64,000 bases of DNA from Paenibacillus sp. FSL K6-3182 (GCF_037976325.1 NZ_CP150265.1:1505501-1569500); one strand, 5' to 3'. Positions 18,295 to 29,123 are shown, numbered from the stretch's first letter. Made by a program: numbers and translations. The notes: a model not told the origin generated them from the letters alone.

Positions 18295-18316
18295 ACACTG
18301 GAGAGGCTGTGAGCAA

Positions 18317-19135
18317 ATGTCCAAAAGCTACAAACTGCCAGAGAAGAAAAAGGTGGATCTGAAGGACATCGATCCGAAGGATACGGGGCGCTTTTCGAAT
18401 AAAGAAGAGGTCGTTCAGGCAGTGAAGGAGCTTGAGCTTGAGCTGCAGCAGCTGCAAGAAAAACTTGCCGCGAGCAAAGAGCATGCCGTGCTGTTTGTGT
18501 TTCAAGGCATGGATTGCAGCGGCAAGGATGGTGTAATCAAAAAAGTATTTGCCGGACTTCATCCGCAGGGCATTTCTGCCCACAGCTTTAAGACGCCAAC
18601 AGAGGAGGAAGCGCGGCATGATTTTTTATGGAGAGCACATGTTGCCGTGCCTGCCCTTGGCCAGATAGCTGTATTTAACCGTTCATACTATGAGGAAGTT
18701 TTGATCACTCGAATCCATGGTACGGTAAAGAGCGAGGAAGCGAACGAGCGGTTTAAGCATATCAATCATTTTGAAGCTCTTTTAGCGGGCAGCAGGGTGA
18801 AAGTGGTCAAAATCTTTTTGCACATATCGAAGCAGTTCCAACTGGAGAAGCTAATAAGCCGTATTGAAGATCCGAAAAAAAATTGGAAGTTCGACCCGTC
18901 CGACTTAAAGGAGCGCAAGTCTTGGAAGCAGTACAGCGAGCTTTACGAGGAGCTGTTTGAAAAATGCAGCAAAGCGGCGCCATGGTATGTCGTCCCCTCT
19001 GATAATCGCTGGTATCGCAATTATGCGGTGCTTCGAATCGCGGTGGATGCGCTGCGGAGCCTTGATTTGAAAGATCCGGCAGCAAGGCCTGAGCTCCAGC
19101 CCTTTTTGGAGGAGCTTAAAAAAGAAGAAGCATAG
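18317..19135 (+). CDS. Polyphosphate kinase 2 family protein
   Basis: A 272-residue PPK2-family kinase that would transfer phosphate between polyphosphate and nucleoside mono- or diphosphates. Walker A is GMDCSGKDG (residues 64-72, K70), followed by the HSFKTPTEEE segment, DFLWR, the FNRSYYEEVLITRIHG Walker-B-like region with conserved Asn121-Arg122, and the lid-like region around 150-190 (SKQFQLEKLISRIEDPKKNWKF in pieces). Single-domain length is normal for class I/III PPK2. It follows the M50-like gene closely, behind GGAGAGG. A terminator lies 24 bases after the stop. Direction (polyphosphate-driven nucleotide synthesis is favoured in this family) is family knowledge, not read here. Confidence 0.92.
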   Translation: MSKSYKLPEKKKVDLKDIDPKDTGRFSNKEEVVQAVKELELELQQLQEKLAASKEHAVLFVFQGMDCSGKDGVIKKVFAGLHPQGISAHSFKTPTEEEARHDFLWRAHVAVPALGQIAVFNRSYYEEVLITRIHGTVKSEEANERFKHINHFEALLAGSRVKVVKIFLHISKQFQLEKLISRIEDPKKNWKFDPSDLKERKSWKQYSELYEELFEKCSKAAPWYVVPSDNRWYRNYAVLRIAVDALRSLDLKDPAARPELQPFLEELKKEEA

Positions 19136-19158
19136 CTTGCAGATGATTGATAAAGAAT

Positions 19159-19200
19159 GGCAGTCCAACACATGGCTTCATGTGCGGGGCTGCCTTTTTT
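19159..19200 (+). terminator. Rho-independent terminator after PPK2
   Basis: Arms GGCAGTCCAACACATG and CATGTGCGGGGCTGCC flank a 4-base loop and are followed by TTTTTT. Confidence 0.88.
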
Positions 19201-19277
19201 GTGTTTATAAGATGTAGGCTGCCTTTTGATCCTCAAGGAAGCTTTCCTATTTATCTTGTTATCCAGAGCGAGAATCA

Positions 19278-19284
19278 TGTCGAA
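19278..19284 (+). promoter_or_regulatory. Possible Spo0A box upstream of the kelch/SLH gene
   Basis: TGTCGAA matches the 0A-box core. It lies about 30 bases before a TATAAT (19316-19321) that could be the -10 of the giant gene. A 7-mer can occur by chance, so this is tentative. Confidence 0.3.
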
Positions 19285-19372
19285 ATATGTTTAGAACATG
19301 TCCAGAGCCAACTACTATAATGGTATTTATTGCTATATCAACGATGATAGAAGACTCAGGAGGGATTTTTTT

Positions 19373-22300
19373 ATGATACATAAACCATTTGTCAGAGTAG
19401 TCAGCATGCTGCTCGCAGTGGTGCTGCTTACAACGATTTATCCTGTATATCCAAGCAGGTCGGGGCAGCAAATTTTCGCTCAGGAATCAGCTGAGACAGA
19501 GGTGGAAGAGCCTACAGTAACAAGCTCCTCCTACGATATGGAGTCTTTGGCTGTTGCCGGAGGTGCTGATAAGTTCTCCGATTATGGATGGGAGAAAATA
19601 GAATCGAACATTAAGCCTAGCCCGCGTATGGGGGCTGCTATGGCATTTGATGAAAAGAACGGAAAGGTCATTATGTTCGGGGGAGAAGGCACTTCGGGGC
19701 TGGTGAAGGATAACTTCCTGTGGGACGGCGAAACCAAGCAATGGCAAAAGCTCGCTGACTCGAGTGTGCCAAGTGGCCTTGTTGCCCGCAAAGGAGCGGC
19801 GATAACCTATGATCCTAACCTAGAGCGCGTCGTGATGTTCGGAGGCGAGGGTGCTTCAGGCGTCTTGAACGATATTTGGGTGTGGCATGGTGAGGTATTG
19901 CAGTGGAAACCATTGCTAATCCCAGCTCCATCGGCACGTGCTGGCGCTCAGTTTGCCTATGATGGACAAAACTTGGTGCTGTTCGGCGGTTATACGCTGT
20001 CTGGTTCTACTAAGAATAGATTAGCGGATACTTGGATTTTTAACGGAACGAGCTGGGAACAGCGGACACCTGCCCAAAGCCCTCCGGCCACTTATTCGGG
20101 CTCGATGGTTTATGACGGGCAGCATGCCGTGCTTTATGGCGGTAATATTGGTGATGAAATTCGCGGAACAGCCTATCAAATCAGTTCGAATACGTTATGG
20201 GCATGGGACGGAACGACTTGGAATGACAGCGCTCCAAAGGTTGAAGCGCAGGACTGGGGCCGCTGGGGGCAAGCGATGGCCTACGATGGACGGAGAGTCG
20301 TCTTCTATGGTGGAGAGTTCGATTGGATCAACCCGAGCAATAGTGCGGTTACGCCAAACAAAAAACGGCCTATCGCAAATTCGCAGGATGATCAAGGGAA
20401 GAAAGCTGCTTTCGGCTGGGACGGGAGCGCTTGGTCGGTATGGTCTGGCAAGAGCAAAGGGCCGGGCGGCGGCATAGAAGGCGGTCCAGGCTCAGGAAGC
20501 TATATGAGCATGGCGTATGATGGTTATAACTTTGTCGTATTCGGCGGAAACCATGAATGGGGAGGACTAACGAATGAGACGTTTACATTCGGCAATCCTT
20601 TGCCTACCTTGCCGCTCGTGAGCATAACGGGTTCACCAACGATATTGATGGACAAGAACAACAAAGCGAATGATCTAGCAAGGTTCTCTGCTAATGTGAA
20701 AGGCAAAGCGCTCAGCGAAATTGGGATAGAATACCGTGAAGCGGGTCAAACCACATGGCAGAAGAAGGCTCATTTGTCGGCTGAGGCTGGTGCAGTCACC
20801 ATTGATCTTAACGGCTTGAAGTGGCAGGTCGACTACGAAGCACGCGTGTATGCGACAAATGTTGTGGGGACGGCATACAGCGCAGTTTCTACGTTCAAGT
20901 TTTTTGAGGACCCGGCTATGGTGGTTCCAGACCTGCGTTATGACCGTGCTTCGCCATCGGTGCTGCATACGAAAGATAAGAAGAGGCTGGTCGTCGTCGG
21001 AGAGGGCATCACCAATTTGTGGAGAAAGCCAGCTTCTAATATTCATTATTCACTCAAAAGCCAAGGCGGGCAGTTGTATCCGTTGACGCCAAACGTTCGC
21101 AATAATCAGGAGCTAGAGCTGACTTGGACGGATGAATTGCCGGATGGCAAATATGATTTGGAGCTTAATCACGATTTTTACGATGATTTTGTTCTCTCAG
21201 GCGCTTTGCTTATTACTTCAACCGGCGTATATGAGCCGCGCGATTATAATGAAATTATCATTCCTAGTACAGACTCGGACAATGAAGATATTAGTCAAAT
21301 GGCTATTAGAGGGCCGTTCACGGAAAATCCCTCGGAGCTTGGTATATTTAAGCTAAACAACATAAATCAAGTGGTCATGCTGAATGAATATATTAAATTT
21401 AAAGGAACGAGCCTGACGATTGATAAGACGGGTGTAGATACGTATGTAACGGGTGTCGGACGGCTTTATGTTGAAAAAGCTGGCATTATGTATACGTTGT
21501 TCCTTGGCTCCTTTGAGTTTAATTCAGCCGAGTTCGTTATCGAGCTTGCTGGTGATATGCAATCTGATTATTTGAGCTTGAATTTGCCGATTACATTGAA
21601 GAAAATTACTTTTATAGCAGGCGGGGTAAGGCTCGGCGGGGATGTTAAAGTAGATTTCAGTGCAGGAACGACCAAAATTAAAGGCGAATCGGAGATTGAA
21701 GCGTTAGAGTACAAGCGCGAACGGTTCGATTTTGCTGGTAAATTCAGTATTGCAGGCGAGTTTGAGGCAGGTCCGCTCGAGGGTGCTGAGCTGAGCTTCC
21801 GGCTTGATACACGCATTCCGCTCTATGGTGCGGGAGGCTCCTTCGATTTGCGCAAGCAGAAGGTTGGATTTGAAGCAGATATTCAGTTCAAACGCGGGAA
21901 GCTTGATGCGCTTAGCTTTGGCGTTCGCCGCAAAATCAAGCTTGGCTCGACGGGGGCACAGCTCACTCGTCTTGGCGGCGGGTTTTCAAATCTAGCGAGC
22001 CAGAGCGAAGTACCGTTTACGTTGAAAGCGTTTGGCGGTGCATCAGATGTCATTGCGCCTGAGATCAAAGGCTACAATATGGTGAACGGCAACAATTTGA
22101 GCGTAGGATTATCGCGTTATCATTTTGAAGCGTCCGGAGAGCTGGCTGTTTACTGGGTTCCGGTTGCGAATTTGGATTTTCTGACCATTTGGAACGCAGC
22201 GGGCTTTAAAGAGTACAGCAGTGCAGGCTTCCGATTGGATGCGAACTTGAATCTGGTAGACGTTGTGGTCGGTCAGCTGTTCGCGCAATATTTTGCAAAA

Positions 22301-25300
22301 AGCGGCTACGCAGGTTTTGTTAGTGCACGCATAAAAATACCGAACTGGGTGTCGGTTATCGGCGGCAAAAGCTTTGGCGGCATTGATGTCGGCGTAAACA
22401 ATCGTGAGATTTTTGGATCGGTTGGTTCAGGCTGGTTCGGTGGTTCTGCCAAGTATATGTTTGCTCCGAACAGCTTCGACTTCAGCCTTGGCGCGAGCAA
22501 GGATATGAAGCGAGAAATTGAGAGAATGAAAAAAAATATGGTTAAGCCGCCGAGCGCTCGCTCGATGCCATTGCTAAGCAGCAGTGCTTTGCTGTTCACA
22601 AGCGCATTCGCGGATACTTCTTTTACACCTCTTACGAATCCTTTGCTCACAGAGGATAAAGGTTACATGCTGAAGCTTCAGAAGGATGTGCTGCAGCAGG
22701 GTGAGATAGGTGTAGATACGGCTGCAAGCGGTCGTATTTTATTGGGTCAGTTTACGGCTGCATTGCGTGAGAATTCACCGCAAGCCAGCTTTACGAAGCA
22801 GGATCAGATTCAATACACATTGCAGGCAGACCATAGTTTCAAAGCGCTGCTTGTGCTGGATGGCAAGCAGGAAGATCTTTCGATCATTCGTCCGGATGAA
22901 AGTGTGGCATCACTCAAGTTCCCTGACACGGAGAAGGCTGGTAATGGTGCTATTTCTGCCGTATATCGTGAAGATGAGGATAAAACGTATATCCGTTTAC
23001 AACTAACAGCGAATGAAGATTGGAAGCTGGCTGCATCGCACTCTTTGCAAGTGGAATTGTACGAGCTTACATTCCTAAATGAATCGCTCAGTCTTACTGA
23101 GCTAGCAGGACGTTGGGCTGCTGCACCTGAATTGAAGCTAACAGCAATAGATATGATGGAGCGCGGCTTGAAGCTGGTAGAGCTTGACCAGCCTAAAGGC
23201 GCTGTGAAATTGTACAAGCCAGATGGCCGTGAATATGGTCTGGAGTCGGATTCACTTAAATCAGGCTGGAATCATTTTGTCGATCCAGTAAGCGGTAAGC
23301 TTTATCTGTTGATCGATGTAGCTCAGCCGGGCGAATGGCTGCTTGAAGCAGGACAGAAAACGCCGGCTAAGGTATTTGCTCTTGGAGAGCATACCACGAT
23401 TGGGGAGCTGAAAGACTGGATAACAAGCGGTGAGCTTCATACTGAAGTCAACCTAAAAAGCGGTCAGACCTTGCTTGAAATCGATCAGGCGGATGAGTCT
23501 GCGGTACTGTATCGCCCAGATGGCTCGGTATATCCGCTGCAAGCGGATCGCAGCGAATCAAACTGGAATGCATATTATGAGGCTGATAAACAAAAATGGA
23601 CGATTTTGGTGCAAGCAGAGGATGAGGAAGCGGGTCTTTGGACCGTTCGCGGCAAACAATTCGTGACCATACGTGCCTTCCGCAGTGATGAGCAATACGA
23701 CAGCTTAATTCCGTTTTTCTCAAATGGAACAGCAGAGTATACGACGAGTTTACAAATCGATAAGCCAGGCCGATATATGTTTATGTTAACAGGTGGTTCT
23801 CGCGATACCCAAATTATTGCACCTGATAACAAAGCCATTTCGGTTGTTTTTGAGGACGAGAATGCCAAAAACTACAATGCGGTGCTGCAAGCAGCAGTTG
23901 CAGAGGAAGATGAGGAAGCGGATAAATACGGCGATATGACATTTACATCGAATCTGCCTTTTGTTGCAGATGCGGATATGCTTTATGTCGCTGTTGATAT
24001 CGAACAAACAGGAAAATGGGAAATTCGCTCATCACTGCCTATTCAAGCAAGCATGTATGAGCTCGATCCTGTAACTGAAATTAGCGAATTTAGTGCAGTT
24101 CCGGAGACAGAAGGCACGAATCGCTTCAAAGTAAAATGGAACGTCGACCATGCCAAGCAGGGAACCAAAGTAAGCTTAATGGTAACCGATCAATCCAATA
24201 AGGCAATCGGGCCGGTTATTTTGAAAGATCTTCCTGCATCAGGCATTCAAACGATTGATATTCCGGATGAATTTATGCCGGGTCAATACTGGTTGTCTAT
24301 GGTGGCGGAAGGTGAAGAAATTGCACCTCTCTTTGCGGTAACGTCTGAGCCAGTACAGTTGACTGCTGAGGTCTTGCTGCCTCAACCGAAGCAGCTAGCG
24401 ATTACTTCAACTGGAAACGGTGAGCTTACGCTGCGTTTTCCTTCCATTAAGGCCGAGGGACTAGAATATTATCAGTTGACGGTCAGCTATAAGGATGATG
24501 AAGGAAAAACTGTAACGGATACATTCGGAGCAGATCCTATGGCCGGAGATTGGCAGGACGTCATTATATCCGGGTACAAGCCGGAGCACAGCTACACCAT
24601 CAATGCGATGGCGGTTGGCGAGCAAAATGGCAAAGTTATTGTTAGTCCAGTGTCAGCTAATGTGGAGGCGTTTTTGCCTAATCCGAAACGGGCAAAGCTT
24701 AACGTTGCTTTTAATACTTTTGGTGCTAAGCAGAAAACAAGCACCTACAAAAGTTATGATGAGCAAGAGGAGATTATGGTTAACACAGCTGCGGAAAAGG
24801 TTAGTGTAGAGCTGACTAGTGATCAAGCAGCAAAGCTTAATCTTTACGTAAACGGGGAATTGTTGCAGTCCAAGGATACCGAAGCCAATACGATCGCATC
24901 GTTCAATCTGAATGAATTGCTACTAGGCAAAGAAACGAATGAGCCGCTAGAGCAGCTTGATTATACGATTGAAATTGAAGCGGTTAACGAGCGCGGCGAT
25001 TACAGCTCTGATTATAGGAAATTGTACGTAGACCGTACGGAGCCATTCTTGTATGTAGCAGGCAAGCAGAATGAGGATCTTGTTCGTGAGCCTCTCAATG
25101 GGCAGGTCGTATATGGCAGCCGTATACCTATGGTTGGTCAAACGGAAATAGGAGCTTTGCTGACCGTTGACGGACGAGCTGTTCCAGTGAACGCAGAAGG
25201 GAAATTTAATTATTTTGCTCCGATTGTGTGGGATGAAGCTGGCCTTCATACTGTAATCGTCGAAGTGGAAGATGAAGTCGGCAATCGAGTCGAATATCGA

Positions 25301-27916
25301 TTTGATGTTGTGCAGGGAACAGAGACCGAGGAGCAGTCCAAGGTGAAGCCTTCCGATTTGGCAGCGCTAGAGCTGAACAAGGGTGTTCTATCCCAGCCTT
25401 TCCATCCGGATATGACGGGCAAATATGAGACGGTAATAGAAGATGGCAAGGTTCGATTATACGCTGTAGCTGCTGCAATAGATTCTATTGTAACAGTGAA
25501 CAATGTGCCGTTGAACGCGGAAGGTTACGCAGAGCTTGAGGCTCCGATTGGCAACGGCGTAACTACAGCGCAGGTGAAGGTATCAGGAGCAGATACAAGT
25601 GAAAAGACATACGTCATTGAAGTGAGAAGCAAGCCGTCGGATGTCGCTGTTCTGAAGAGCCTCACGATGCGGGCAGGGACAGAGGAGCTGCTGACAGAAC
25701 CAGCATTCAATGGTGCTGATAGCACTTATAGCGTGTATGTCGAAAATAATACGAATGCGGTAAGCGTTGCGGCTGAAGCTTATAAGCAAGGATCTACGAT
25801 TCGTGTAAATGGCGAGCAGATTGGCGAAGCTGGGATTTCTGTGCCAGTACAGGTGGGAGAGACCCATGTAGCCATACAGGTTATCGCGCCAAATGGACAA
25901 GAGAATAAAACCTATAACGTTAAGGTTATTCGTGCGAAGGACAGCAATGCACAATTAAAGGAGCTAACGGTAAGCGGAGGAGTGCTAACGAGTGCTTTTG
26001 CAGGGAATGAGATGAATTACCAGATCATAGCGCCTTCCGATTCTGCGGCTCTTAGCATTGCTATGGAAGCAGCTAGTCCGAGTGCAGTCATTCGTATAGC
26101 AGATGGCGAAGTTGACCTCGGCAGCGGAGGAACGCATGTGCTTTCTTTGCGCAGCGGAATTCAACCTGTTCGACTGGATGTAACAGCAGAGGATGGTACT
26201 GTTGCAACTTACAAGCTTGCTGTTATCAAGCAGTCTGCTTCTGCAGCACCAGCGCCGTCGTTAACTGAGCTTTCTATCTCTGGATTAGAATTGCTGCCGG
26301 CATTCTCTGCGAGCAAGCTCAGCTATAAGCTGAAGTCAGAGATAGAAGACGCGAATGTGACTGTGCTTGCCAACACCTCAAATTCTGATGCTATACTGAC
26401 CATAAATGGTAGGCCAGTTGAGAAAGGCGTGCATCAGACTGTAAGTTTAAAGGTGGGTACAAATCTAATTGTGATTGGAGTCGAGTCTGCTGACCGCAGC
26501 AGCTCAAGGCAATATTCGATTGAAATCGTTCGGAAACCAACGTATGCAACGCCGGATCGATTAGCGACTGTCGCATCAGGGGATTCAAATGCTGCAATAG
26601 CAAATGTAACCATTACTAGAACGGTTGCTAGAGATGGCAGCAAAATAGATACGGTTAATATTCCGCTTGCTAAGGCGGAGGAAATTCTTGCACAGATGAA
26701 ATTGCAGAAGCAGAATGCGGCTCGCATCGTTATTACGAATTTGATTAATAATCCGAGCGATGAGATCAAGCTGAATGTTCCGTTAAAAGCAGTTGCCGCT
26801 TTAGCCGAGAGCGGAATTAGTCTTGTCATCTCAACGCCAACAGCAGAGTTGACGTTATCGCCAGAGACGATTCGTCATATCAAGGAAGCGGGTATTGACC
26901 TTTATCTCCGCTTTGTACCGATTCGCGAACAAGCGAAGCAAAAGCAAATTTATGACAGGCTGCTTGGCGAAGAGAAGCTTAAGAAGCAGTTGGGTGGCAG
27001 GGATGCTGAACTGCTAGGCCAACCTACTGCAATTGAAACGAACTATAAGGATAGTGTTACTCGCATCGTACTGCCGATAGCTGGTCTTGAGATTGCAAAG
27101 GACAGTGCAGCTGCGAAGGAGCTTGAGGCTCAATTAGCTGTTTACATTGAGCATAGCGATAGAGAAAAGGTGCTCCAGCCAGGAACACTGCAATATGACA
27201 CAAAAGGAATCGTGAAAGGTATGGCATTTGATGTTGCTAAATTCAGCAATTTTGCTGTCGTTCGGCTTACGAAGGACAAACTTTATGAGCCTTACGTAAC
27301 GGGGTATCCGGATGGAACCTTCCGTCCAAGTAAAACGATTACTCGTGCAGAGCTTGCAGTCATACTTGCCAAAGAGCTTAAGAAAAACGCCAGCCTGCTG
27401 GAAGAAACGGCGCCTAATCCTAATGAAACAGAGCTGCCAGAGTTTAGCGATGTCGTCTCCGATCACTGGGCAAAAGAAGCGATTACGCTGTTGAAAAATC
27501 ATGGTATTATGAATGGTGACGAGCAAGGCAAGTTTAGACCGGGCGACGGAGTCTCTCGTTCAGAGATAGCGGTTATCGCGGCTCGTTGGAACAAGCTGTC
27601 TCTAAGCGGTACTGCCAAGGCGGATTTTACAGACTTAACGGGACACTGGGCATCAAATGAAGTTGCTGCTGTTGCAGAGGCAGGGTTTATGAAGGGATAT
27701 CCGGATCATACCTTCCGTCCGAATGGTTTGCTGCTTCGCGGAGAAGCGGTTCGTGTACTCAACGCAATCTTCAACCGTCCAGTGCCGCAGGAAACTGTCA
27801 GCTCTAGCTGGCCGGATGTCGCGCCAAAACACTGGGCTATGTTAGATATTGAAGCTGCTTCTAGATATGTGCAGAAGCTGCCAGATGGACAAGTTCGAGT
27901 CGTAAAAACGAAATAA
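19373..27916 (+). CDS. Giant kelch / cadherin-like / SLH surface protein
   Basis: A 2847-residue secreted protein. The ATG at 19373 follows AGGAGGG and starts a signal peptide (MIHKPFVRVVSMLLAVVLLT). Order of parts: kelch-type propeller repeats at about 70-410 (repeating RxGAxxAYD...VVMFGGEG blocks); a fibronectin-like domain near 415-515; a long glycine-rich region of alternating polar and hydrophobic residues at about 690-1060; mixed beta domains; four cadherin-like beta-sandwich domains at about 1995-2390 (each opening L.xLxxxxGxL and closing with KTYxxxVxR); a pre-SLH domain; then SLH repeats from about 2637, with GYPDGTFRP and GYPDHTFRP. A fourth, partial SLH-like stretch ends the chain. 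SLH domains anchor proteins to pyruvylated wall polysaccharide. No terminator is seen before the two-component genes downstream. The ligand is unknown. Confidence 0.85.
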   Translation: MIHKPFVRVVSMLLAVVLLTTIYPVYPSRSGQQIFAQESAETEVEEPTVTSSSYDMESLAVAGGADKFSDYGWEKIESNIKPSPRMGAAMAFDEKNGKVIMFGGEGTSGLVKDNFLWDGETKQWQKLADSSVPSGLVARKGAAITYDPNLERVVMFGGEGASGVLNDIWVWHGEVLQWKPLLIPAPSARAGAQFAYDGQNLVLFGGYTLSGSTKNRLADTWIFNGTSWEQRTPAQSPPATYSGSMVYDGQHAVLYGGNIGDEIRGTAYQISSNTLWAWDGTTWNDSAPKVEAQDWGRWGQAMAYDGRRVVFYGGEFDWINPSNSAVTPNKKRPIANSQDDQGKKAAFGWDGSAWSVWSGKSKGPGGGIEGGPGSGSYMSMAYDGYNFVVFGGNHEWGGLTNETFTFGNPLPTLPLVSITGSPTILMDKNNKANDLARFSANVKGKALSEIGIEYREAGQTTWQKKAHLSAEAGAVTIDLNGLKWQVDYEARVYATNVVGTAYSAVSTFKFFEDPAMVVPDLRYDRASPSVLHTKDKKRLVVVGEGITNLWRKPASNIHYSLKSQGGQLYPLTPNVRNNQELELTWTDELPDGKYDLELNHDFYDDFVLSGALLITSTGVYEPRDYNEIIIPSTDSDNEDISQMAIRGPFTENPSELGIFKLNNINQVVMLNEYIKFKGTSLTIDKTGVDTYVTGVGRLYVEKAGIMYTLFLGSFEFNSAEFVIELAGDMQSDYLSLNLPITLKKITFIAGGVRLGGDVKVDFSAGTTKIKGESEIEALEYKRERFDFAGKFSIAGEFEAGPLEGAELSFRLDTRIPLYGAGGSFDLRKQKVGFEADIQFKRGKLDALSFGVRRKIKLGSTGAQLTRLGGGFSNLASQSEVPFTLKAFGGASDVIAPEIKGYNMVNGNNLSVGLSRYHFEASGELAVYWVPVANLDFLTIWNAAGFKEYSSAGFRLDANLNLVDVVVGQLFAQYFAKSGYAGFVSARIKIPNWVSVIGGKSFGGIDVGVNNREIFGSVGSGWFGGSAKYMFAPNSFDFSLGASKDMKREIERMKKNMVKPPSARSMPLLSSSALLFTSAFADTSFTPLTNPLLTEDKGYMLKLQKDVLQQGEIGVDTAASGRILLGQFTAALRENSPQASFTKQDQIQYTLQADHSFKALLVLDGKQEDLSIIRPDESVASLKFPDTEKAGNGAISAVYREDEDKTYIRLQLTANEDWKLAASHSLQVELYELTFLNESLSLTELAGRWAAAPELKLTAIDMMERGLKLVELDQPKGAVKLYKPDGREYGLESDSLKSGWNHFVDPVSGKLYLLIDVAQPGEWLLEAGQKTPAKVFALGEHTTIGELKDWITSGELHTEVNLKSGQTLLEIDQADESAVLYRPDGSVYPLQADRSESNWNAYYEADKQKWTILVQAEDEEAGLWTVRGKQFVTIRAFRSDEQYDSLIPFFSNGTAEYTTSLQIDKPGRYMFMLTGGSRDTQIIAPDNKAISVVFEDENAKNYNAVLQAAVAEEDEEADKYGDMTFTSNLPFVADADMLYVAVDIEQTGKWEIRSSLPIQASMYELDPVTEISEFSAVPETEGTNRFKVKWNVDHAKQGTKVSLMVTDQSNKAIGPVILKDLPASGIQTIDIPDEFMPGQYWLSMVAEGEEIAPLFAVTSEPVQLTAEVLLPQPKQLAITSTGNGELTLRFPSIKAEGLEYYQLTVSYKDDEGKTVTDTFGADPMAGDWQDVIISGYKPEHSYTINAMAVGEQNGKVIVSPVSANVEAFLPNPKRAKLNVAFNTFGAKQKTSTYKSYDEQEEIMVNTAAEKVSVELTSDQAAKLNLYVNGELLQSKDTEANTIASFNLNELLLGKETNEPLEQLDYTIEIEAVNERGDYSSDYRKLYVDRTEPFLYVAGKQNEDLVREPLNGQVVYGSRIPMVGQTEIGALLTVDGRAVPVNAEGKFNYFAPIVWDEAGLHTVIVEVEDEVGNRVEYRFDVVQGTETEEQSKVKPSDLAALELNKGVLSQPFHPDMTGKYETVIEDGKVRLYAVAAAIDSIVTVNNVPLNAEGYAELEAPIGNGVTTAQVKVSGADTSEKTYVIEVRSKPSDVAVLKSLTMRAGTEELLTEPAFNGADSTYSVYVENNTNAVSVAAEAYKQGSTIRVNGEQIGEAGISVPVQVGETHVAIQVIAPNGQENKTYNVKVIRAKDSNAQLKELTVSGGVLTSAFAGNEMNYQIIAPSDSAALSIAMEAASPSAVIRIADGEVDLGSGGTHVLSLRSGIQPVRLDVTAEDGTVATYKLAVIKQSASAAPAPSLTELSISGLELLPAFSASKLSYKLKSEIEDANVTVLANTSNSDAILTINGRPVEKGVHQTVSLKVGTNLIVIGVESADRSSSRQYSIEIVRKPTYATPDRLATVASGDSNAAIANVTITRTVARDGSKIDTVNIPLAKAEEILAQMKLQKQNAARIVITNLINNPSDEIKLNVPLKAVAALAESGISLVISTPTAELTLSPETIRHIKEAGIDLYLRFVPIREQAKQKQIYDRLLGEEKLKKQLGGRDAELLGQPTAIETNYKDSVTRIVLPIAGLEIAKDSAAAKELEAQLAVYIEHSDREKVLQPGTLQYDTKGIVKGMAFDVAKFSNFAVVRLTKDKLYEPYVTGYPDGTFRPSKTITRAELAVILAKELKKNASLLEETAPNPNETELPEFSDVVSDHWAKEAITLLKNHGIMNGDEQGKFRPGDGVSRSEIAVIAARWNKLSLSGTAKADFTDLTGHWASNEVAAVAEAGFMKGYPDHTFRPNGLLLRGEAVRVLNAIFNRPVPQETVSSSWPDVAPKHWAMLDIEAASRYVQKLPDGQVRVVKTK

Positions 27917-27983
27917 AACTAGGTCATACCGATAGCAGAAGGCTCACTGAAAAATAACAATGGAAGGAGGAGGGCATGGATCA

Positions 27984-29123
27984 ATGCTAAAGGTAATATT
28001 AGTGGATGATGAGGAGCCGGCATTGATACATTTGGAACGATTGCTGAGGGCAGATGGCCGGGTTCAAGTTGTGGGCAAGTATACCTCTGCTATGGAGGGA
28101 CTTGACCACCTAGCTCGCAGTTATGCCGATATCGCGTTTCTTGATATCGGCATGCCCGAGATGAACGGCCTTGAAGCAGCTGAACGTATACAGGAGTTGT
28201 ACCCTGCAATACGTATCGTTTATGTAACCGCCTATTCAGCGTATGCTGTTGAAGCATTTGAGCTGCATGCGCTGGATTATTTATTGAAGCCGGTCGATTC
28301 TGCGAGAATTGGAAAAACGATAGATCGTATTGAGGAATATGCGAAGCTTTTGAACAATCAAGCACAAAGCTTCGAAGCTCTAGTGGAACAAAATGAGCTT
28401 TCAGTGCGATGCTTTAAACGGCTTGAGCTTGTAGGCGGGGCTGCTTTAAACGGCAAGGTGAAGTGGAGAACGAAAAAGGCGCAGGAGCTCTTTGCTTATT
28501 TCCTTCATTTGGAGGGTGCTTGGGTTACGAGAGAGCGGCTTATTGAAACGCTTTGGCGAGAGTATGAGCTGGACAAGGCGGTTACCTACCTTCACCATTC
28601 CGTTTCACGCATTAGATGGCTACTGCGTGAGTGGGGAGTTTCTTTCACAGTTGAGTATCAAGGTGAGAGCTACCGACTTCCGTATGCTGCCATTCGTACC
28701 GATGTAGCTGAGTTTGAGGAGACAGTAGCTGAGCTCCCGTATCAGTTTCAGGATAATTGGAGTCGGTATGAGCATGCGATTTCTCTTTATAAAGGCGATT
28801 ATTTGGAGGATCATAATTATGCGTGGGCAGAGACCAAAAGAATAAATTTGCAGCATCGTTATTTTCGGCTGGTTAGCAGTATGGCAAGATATGAACTGGA
28901 GGAAGGCCGTGCTCAATCGGCTATCCAGAGACTGACGACTGCTCAGATCAGCTTCCCATACTCAGATGAAATTTGCAGATTGCTTCTTGCAGGTTATGCT
29001 CAGATAGGGGATACGGAATCGCTTAACCGCTGCTACGAAACCTATGCGCAATTATTATTGCAGGAGCTAGGCGTCATTCCTGAGAGGCAAACGACGGATT
29101 TATATCATCAATTATCCCAGTAA
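27984..29123 (+). CDS. Response regulator with receiver and BTAD (SARP-like) domains
   Basis: A 379-residue regulator. Residues 1-120 are a receiver domain (KVILVDDEEPAL, phospho-acceptor Asp54 in FLDIGMPEMNG, VTAYSAYAVEAF, DYLLKPVD). After a linker comes a winged-helix region (about 140-235, KWRTKKAQELFAYFLHLEG, then TLW) and a bacterial transcriptional activation domain (240-379, tetratricopeptide-like helices such as ALSLYKGDYLE-type sequence). This receiver-SARP layout is common in Paenibacillus. The ATG at 27984 is chosen because GGAGGAGGG precedes it. It lies 67 bases after the giant SLH gene and 32 bases before the hybrid kinase gene, its probable partner. Confidence 0.88.
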   Translation: MLKVILVDDEEPALIHLERLLRADGRVQVVGKYTSAMEGLDHLARSYADIAFLDIGMPEMNGLEAAERIQELYPAIRIVYVTAYSAYAVEAFELHALDYLLKPVDSARIGKTIDRIEEYAKLLNNQAQSFEALVEQNELSVRCFKRLELVGGAALNGKVKWRTKKAQELFAYFLHLEGAWVTRERLIETLWREYELDKAVTYLHHSVSRIRWLLREWGVSFTVEYQGESYRLPYAAIRTDVAEFEETVAELPYQFQDNWSRYEHAISLYKGDYLEDHNYAWAETKRINLQHRYFRLVSSMARYELEEGRAQSAIQRLTTAQISFPYSDEICRLLLAGYAQIGDTESLNRCYETYAQLLLQELGVIPERQTTDLYHQLSQ

